DNA of 64,000 bases, from assembly GCF_037153975.1 (NCBI RefSeq), contig NZ_JBBAYJ010000006.1, forward strand, positions 1-64,000, in the 5' to 3' direction. Shown piece after piece: positions 60,026 to 64,000 of the stretch. Positions within the stretch are counted from its first letter, which is position 1. Every line of letters begins with the position of its first letter. Source of the DNA: Aquipuribacter sp. SD81. GTDB taxonomy: Bacteria > Actinomycetota > Actinomycetes > Actinomycetales > JBBAYJ01. A program made the position numbers and the translations under genes. Under the pieces are notes generated by a model, which worked only from the letters and a program-made list of their open reading frames with translations, searched no databases and was not told the DNA's origin.

Positions 60026-61654
60026 CTACAGCGCCTCGACCGCGGCGGCCTGCACCGCGAGGCCGGCGCGGTAGCGCGCGAGGTACGTGCGGTACCCCTC
60101 GACGTCGGCGTCGTCCGGTGCGACGACCACCGGCTCCTGACCGGCGAAGACGCGCTCGCCCAGGTGGGCCGCGAGGTCGCGGTCCCCGCCGTCGACGAGC
60201 ATGCCCGCGAGCACGGCCATGCCCCACGCGCCGCCCTCGGCCGCGCTGTCGCCCACCGCGACCGGCGTGCCGAGCGCGGCGGCGAGCAGCCGCTGCGCGA
60301 CGCCCTCGGTGCGGAACAGGCCACCGTGCGCCACGAGCACGTCGAGCGCGACGCCCTCGGCCGCGAGCGTCTCCATGCCGATGCCGAGCGTCGCGAACAC
60401 CCCGAGGACCTGCGCGCGGGCGAAGTTCGCCAGCGTCAGCCGGCTGTCGGGGGTCCGCACCACGAGCGGGCGGCCCCCCGCCGAGCCCAGCACGGGCTCG
60501 CCCGCGAGCTGGTTGTACGCGAGGACGCCGCCGGCGTCCGGCTCGCCGTCGAGCGCGGCCCGCAGCAGCGCGGCGAACACCGCGTCGGCCCCGCCGTCGT
60601 GGCCGAGGGCGCCGGCGAGCTCGCCGAGCAGGCCGGCCCACGCGCCGAGCTCGCTCGCGCCGTTGTTGCAGTGGACCATCGCGACGAGGTCGCCCGCGGG
60701 CGTCGTCACGAGGTCGATCTCCGGGTGCACGCGCTCCAGCGGCCGCTCGAGCACCACCATGGCGAAGATGCTCGTGCCGACGCTCACGTTGCCGGTGCGC
60801 GGCGCGACGGCGTTCGTCGCCACCATGCCGGTGCCGGCGTCGCCCTCCGGCGGGGCGACGGGCGCACCGGCGACGAGCCCGCCCGTGGGGTCGAGCAGCC
60901 GCGCGCCGGCCTCGGTGAGCCGGCCCGCCTCGCGGCCCGCGGGCAGGACGTCCGGCAGCAGGTCGGCGAAGGGACGGCCGACGCCGCGCGCGGCCAGCAG
61001 CGCGTCGTAGCGCGTGAGCCGGTCGGCGTCGTACGTGCCCGTGACGGGGTCGACGGGGAACATGCCGGACGCGTCGCCGATCCCGAGCACGTGCCGCCCC
61101 GTGAGGCGCCGGTGCACGTACCCGGCGAGCGTCGTCAGGTGGTCGACGTCGCCCACGTGCGGCTCGGCGTCGAGCACCGCCTGGTAGTGGTGGGCGACCG
61201 ACCAGCGCAGCGGGACGTTGTACCCGAGCTCGCGGGTGAGCTCCTCGGCCGCGGCGCCGGTGCTCGTGTTCCGCCACGTGCGGAACGGCACGAGCAGGTG
61301 GCCCTCGGCGTCGAAGGCGAGGTAGCCGTGCATCATGGCCGACACCCCGAGCGCCCCGAGCGCCGTCGGCCGTACCCCGTGGCGGTCCTCGCAGTCGCGC
61401 AGCAGGTCCGCGACGCACTCCTGCAGGCCGCTCTCGACCGACTCCAGCGAGTAGGTCCACGTGCGGTCGACGTAGGCGTTCTCCCACGCGGAGCGGCCGA
61501 CGGCGAGGACCGCCCCGTCGGGGTCGGCGAGCACGGCCTTGATCGTCGTCGAGCCGAGCTCGATGCCGAGCGCCGCCCGGCCGTCGCGCAGCACGCCGAC
61601 GGCGTCCGTCGCCCCCCGGTCGTCCTGGCTCGCGCGAGCCCCGCCGCCGCTCAT
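60026..61654 (-). CDS. FGGY-family carbohydrate kinase, probable ribulokinase-type of the arabinose pathway
   Basis: Sugar kinase of 542 residues. The phosphate-1 loop is LGIELGSTTIKAVLADPDG; the distinctive block SAMMHGYLAFDAEGHLLVPF and RTWRNTSTGAAAEELTRELG belongs to a subgroup often found in arabinose operons of Firmicutes and Bacteroidetes; the adenosine motif is LVAHGGLFRTEGVAQRLLAAALG. It probably phosphorylates L-ribulose or a related ketose. ATG at 61654 has GAGGAGGAC upstream. Divergent from a GH43 arabinan/xylan enzyme and controlled by a LacI-type operator at 61709, which supports an arabinose role. Confidence 0.87.
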   Translation of the reverse strand: MSGGGARASQDDRGATDAVGVLRDGRAALGIELGSTTIKAVLADPDGAVLAVGRSAWENAYVDRTWTYSLESVESGLQECVADLLRDCEDRHGVRPTALGALGVSAMMHGYLAFDAEGHLLVPFRTWRNTSTGAAAEELTRELGYNVPLRWSVAHHYQAVLDAEPHVGDVDHLTTLAGYVHRRLTGRHVLGIGDASGMFPVDPVTGTYDADRLTRYDALLAARGVGRPFADLLPDVLPAGREAGRLTEAGARLLDPTGGLVAGAPVAPPEGDAGTGMVATNAVAPRTGNVSVGTSIFAMVVLERPLERVHPEIDLVTTPAGDLVAMVHCNNGASELGAWAGLLGELAGALGHDGGADAVFAALLRAALDGEPDAGGVLAYNQLAGEPVLGSAGGRPLVVRTPDSRLTLANFARAQVLGVFATLGIGMETLAAEGVALDVLVAHGGLFRTEGVAQRLLAAALGTPVAVGDSAAEGGAWGMAVLAGMLVDGGDRDLAAHLGERVFAGQEPVVVAPDDADVEGYRTYLARYRAGLAVQAAAVEAL

Positions 61655-61708
61655 CCGGTGTCCTCCTCGACCTCGGGCTGGGAGGCGACCACTGCGGGCC
61701 GCCGCGGT

Positions 61709-61722
61709 TGTGAACGATAACA
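61709..61722. promoter_or_regulatory. LacI-type operator ahead of the FGGY kinase gene
   Basis: TGTGAACGATAACA fits the palindromic pattern TGTTAnCGnTAACA with one mismatch. It lies 55 bp upstream of the kinase start. A second site of the same type lies at 61867 on the GH43 side. Confidence 0.6.
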
Positions 61723-61852
61723 GGCGGGTGCGGCCCGCCCGCGGGCCACGGGCCCGCGCCCCTCGGGTGCGCGCGCAGGGCGAGGGGCGGCGACCAGGGC
61801 CCAGGGACTGCTCCGCCCCGCACACCCGTCTTGTCCCGGTGCCCGTCACCTC

Positions 61853-61882
61853 TTGACACCCCCCGCTGTTCCCGCTAACAAT
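61853..61882 (+). promoter_or_regulatory. Promoter of the GH43 gene with overlapping LacI-type operator
   Basis: A consensus -35 TTGACA (61853-61858) is followed after 18 nt by AACAAT (61877-61882) as -10. TGTTCCCGCTAACA (61867-61880) fits TGTTAnCGnTAACA with one mismatch and covers the spacer and -10, where a repressor would block polymerase. Confidence 0.65.
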
Positions 61883-62137
61883 CATTTGGGGTACAGCCGA
61901 ACGAATGGGATGGACCGTCGGGCGGCCGCCCCGGCAGGACCGCGAGGACGACGCCAGGTCGAGGAGGACCGGCTCACACCCGGGTGCAGCGAGCGCCCGG
62001 ACCGCACCGGGGCGCGACGTGTCCCAGGCGTGAGCGTGCGACACGGCCGGCGCCGTACCCGCTCGCCCTGCCGTGCGCGGAACGAGCCGCAGCGCGGACG
62101 CGACGGGACAGGACTCGACGACGAGGGGACGACGCAG
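61883..62137 (+). other. Long leader of the GH43 gene within the 483-bp divergent gap
   Basis: The 483-bp gap 61655-62137 holds the two operators and the promoter described here; the remaining 255 bp ahead of the GH43 ATG show no gene with a plausible start site and no riboswitch I recognise. If transcription starts near 61890, the mRNA leader is about 245 nt, unusually long for this window. Confidence 0.5.
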
Positions 62138-64000
62138 ATGACGGTACGGAGCAGGACGGGGCGGCTCGCGGCCGCGCTCACGACGACCGTGGCGGTGCTG
62201 GCGGCGTCGGCCGTCGGCGCGGCACCCGCGGGCGCGGACGCGGCGCCGGCGTGGGACCCCGACAGCGGGTACACGTCGACGGACGCGGGCGACGGGACCT
62301 ACACGGTGCCGCTGCTGCGCTCCGACGTCCCCGACGTGTCGGTCGAGCGGCTGCCGGCGGCCGAGAGCGGCGAGGGCCGCGACGTCTACTACATGATCTC
62401 GACGACCATGCACCTGAGCCCGGGTGCGCCGATCATGAAGTCGTACGACCTCGTCAACTGGGAGATCGTCAACTACGTCTTCGACCGGCTCGGCCCGGGC
62501 GACGCGTTCTCGCTGCGCAACGGGCAGAACTCCTACGGCCAGGGCCAGTGGGCCTCGTCCCTGCGGTACCACGAGGGCACCTGGTACGTGGCGTTCAACA
62601 CCAACAACCTCGGCGGCTCCTACATCTACCGGACCGACGACATCGAGGACGGCACGTGGGAGCGCACCCCGCTCGGTCGTGCCTTCCACGACCCGTCGCT
62701 GTTCTTCGACGTCGACGGGACGCCGTACGTGTTCTACGGCTCCGGGTCGACGAGCGCCGTGCGTCTGGACGAGGACCTCACGACGGTCCTCGAGGAGTAC
62801 CCGCAGATCATCCGCCCGGCCGACTACCCCGGCAGCGACTTCCTCGGCGGGCTCTTCGAGGGCGCGCAGGTGCAGTACATCGACGGCCACTACTACGTCG
62901 TCATCATCACGTGGCCGCCCGGCCAGGGGCGGCAGGTGGTCCTCTTCCGCTCCGAGGAGCTGCTGGGTCGCTACGCCACGGCCGACGGCAGCAACCCCTA
63001 CGAGGCGCGCGGGGTGCTGGACTCCGACGGCTTCGCCCAGGGCAGCCTCGTGCCGGTGGCCGCCGAGGACGGCGGGACCGACTGGTGGGGCATGTTCTTC
63101 CGTGACAGCTTCCCGGTCGGCCGCATCCCGGCGCTCATCCCGGCCACCTGGTCCGACGGCTGGCCGACCTTCGGCGACGACGGCGTGGTCCGGGTCGGCG
63201 ACTCCTTCGACACACCGATCACGCTCGAGCCCGACGAGGTGCGCCGCGAGCGGCTGCACAGCCTCGTCGTGTCCGACGACTTCGCCAACGACGCGCCCCA
63301 CCGCCCGTGGATGGACGAGCAGTGGGAGGTGCCGGAGCCCCCCGAGCTCGACGAGTCGCTGCTCGGCGTCGAGCTCGTGAGCAACGGCGGGTTCGAGGAC
63401 GGCACCACGGGCTGGGTCGTCAACGGGACCGGCGAGCTCACGACGACGACCGAGGCGGCCTCCGGCGAGGCGGCCGCGCTCGTCACCGGGCGCACGACCA
63501 CCGGGGCCGGCCCGCTGCAGGACCTGTCCGGCAGGGTGCAGCACGACGTCACGTACCGCGTCTCCGCGCGCGTCCGCTACGACGACCCGGCGAGCCCCAG
63601 CACCAAGCAGTTCCTCGTCACCGCCCACTACGGCGGCGGCTCCTACACCAACCTCGCGTCGGCCACCGTGCCGCGCGGGCAGTGGGGGACCGTCCGCGGC
63701 ACCTTCACCGTCCCGGCCTCGCAGCCGCTCGACACCGTGCGGCTGTTCGTCGAGACGCCATGGACGGCGGACCCCGGCGCCGACCCGGCCCTGCACCTCA
63801 TGGACCTGCGGGTCGACGACGTCTCGCTCGTCGGTGAGGCCACGGCCACGGACCTGCCGCACCCCGACGAGCTGGCCCCCAACGGCTCCCGCCTGGACGC
63901 CCGCTGGCAGTGGAACCACGCGCCGGACAACCGGTACTGGTCGCTCACCGAGCGCGAGGGCTGGCTGCGGCTGACCAACGGCCGCGTCGTCACCGGCGAC
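62138..64000 (+). CDS. Secreted glycoside hydrolase family 43 enzyme with inserted carbohydrate-binding module (partial)
   Basis: Secreted enzyme; 621 residues are seen and the frame runs off the right edge. The signal peptide (1-34) ends near PAGADAA. The five-bladed GH43 propeller (about 50-370) has the base Asp63 or Asp66 in RSDVPDVSVE, the pKa-modulating Asp185 in FHDPSLFFD and the acid Glu241 in LFEGAQVQY. A CenC/CBM4_9-like module (about 407-570, VSNGGFEDGTTGWVV) is inserted before the beta-sandwich typical of GH43 C-termini (RWQWNHAPDNRYWSLTER, about 585-602). It should cut arabinose- or xylose-containing polymers outside the cell. ATG at 62138 with GAGGGG upstream. Confidence 0.9.
   Translation, partial: MTVRSRTGRLAAALTTTVAVLAASAVGAAPAGADAAPAWDPDSGYTSTDAGDGTYTVPLLRSDVPDVSVERLPAAESGEGRDVYYMISTTMHLSPGAPIMKSYDLVNWEIVNYVFDRLGPGDAFSLRNGQNSYGQGQWASSLRYHEGTWYVAFNTNNLGGSYIYRTDDIEDGTWERTPLGRAFHDPSLFFDVDGTPYVFYGSGSTSAVRLDEDLTTVLEEYPQIIRPADYPGSDFLGGLFEGAQVQYIDGHYYVVIITWPPGQGRQVVLFRSEELLGRYATADGSNPYEARGVLDSDGFAQGSLVPVAAEDGGTDWWGMFFRDSFPVGRIPALIPATWSDGWPTFGDDGVVRVGDSFDTPITLEPDEVRRERLHSLVVSDDFANDAPHRPWMDEQWEVPEPPELDESLLGVELVSNGGFEDGTTGWVVNGTGELTTTTEAASGEAAALVTGRTTTGAGPLQDLSGRVQHDVTYRVSARVRYDDPASPSTKQFLVTAHYGGGSYTNLASATVPRGQWGTVRGTFTVPASQPLDTVRLFVETPWTADPGADPALHLMDLRVDDVSLVGEATATDLPHPDELAPNGSRLDARWQWNHAPDNRYWSLTEREGWLRLTNGRVVTGD

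Noticed and set aside
61984-63105. A 373-codon frame overlapping the start of the GH43 gene
   Set aside because: The frame used by the GH43 gene has a signal peptide, all catalytic motifs and runs to the edge; the overlapping frame is Arg/Gly-rich without domains.

Overview
The window is very G+C-rich DNA (about three quarters G+C by eye) from a Gram-positive actinomycete, most likely a member of the Micrococcales close to Cellulomonas or its relatives. The reasons are GTG starts and 4-bp GTGA/ATGA gene overlaps throughout, a LexA box of the actinobacterial type (TCGAAC-N4-GTTCGA), an LAxTG sortase signal, actinobacterial families (DUF6458, DUF7144, the ECF42 sigma factor with its DGPF partner, 13E12/DUF222-HNH), and plant-polysaccharide genes (GH43, sugar importer, LacI regulator). 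The genus assignment is inference; there is no rRNA. Fifty-four protein genes (the last cut by the right edge; the first may also run past the left edge) and one tRNA-Gly(CCC) are supported. Coding density is high and only one gap exceeds 300 bp (61655-62137).

Layout. 0-9 kb: copper/oxidase assembly protein (CopD-CtaG), lysG/lysE regulator-exporter pair, S9 peptidase, Gfo/Idh/MocA oxidoreductase, two DUF805 membrane proteins and YceI. 9-16 kb: a LacI-controlled sugar module, with two permeases, a lipoprotein binding protein and the regulator on one strand and a glycogen-debranching-type glycosidase divergent, meeting at two perfect TTGAGCGCTCAA operators. 16-22 kb: an AbiEi-like/DUF559 nuclease-like gene, a MacB-type ABC pair with its TetR regulator, and an ECF42 sigma factor with its YciI/DGPF partner. 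Spread through this stretch are four copies of a palindromic element, each exactly 71 bp long, which is the most unusual feature of the window. 22-45 kb: mostly chromosomal housekeeping and redox genes (Tat-exported PHP metallohydrolase, thioredoxin-NHL protein, nitroreductase, prolyl iminopeptidase, molybdopterin oxidoreductase with fasciclin lipoprotein, acyl-CoA dehydrogenase, ferredoxin-NADP reductase, tRNA-Gly, LexA-box HNH gene, two CPA1 antiporters in mirror order around two oxidoreductases, and a zinc alcohol/formaldehyde dehydrogenase). 45-55 kb: two large secreted proteins, an M14 carboxypeptidase and an 1862-residue LARTG-anchored surface protein whose about eleven tandem 86-residue domains nearly all carry a Cys pair. 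55-60 kb: pyridoxal kinase coupled to an MFS transporter and a TetR repressor, a DksA/TraR zinc-finger protein, a CPBP protease and an NAD(P)-binding protein. 60-64 kb: an FGGY sugar kinase divergent from a secreted GH43 enzyme, with matching LacI-type operators on each side.

How genes work together. The two sugar loci look like import or extracellular cleavage plus intracellular processing, each under a local or distant LacI-family repressor; the importer lacks its own ATPase. Several regulators sit next to their likely targets with visible palindromes: LysG/LysE, TetR with the ABC exporter, TetR with MFS-PdxY, ECF42 with DGPF, and LexA with the HNH gene. Function calls rest on recognised family motifs read by eye; no database search was run.
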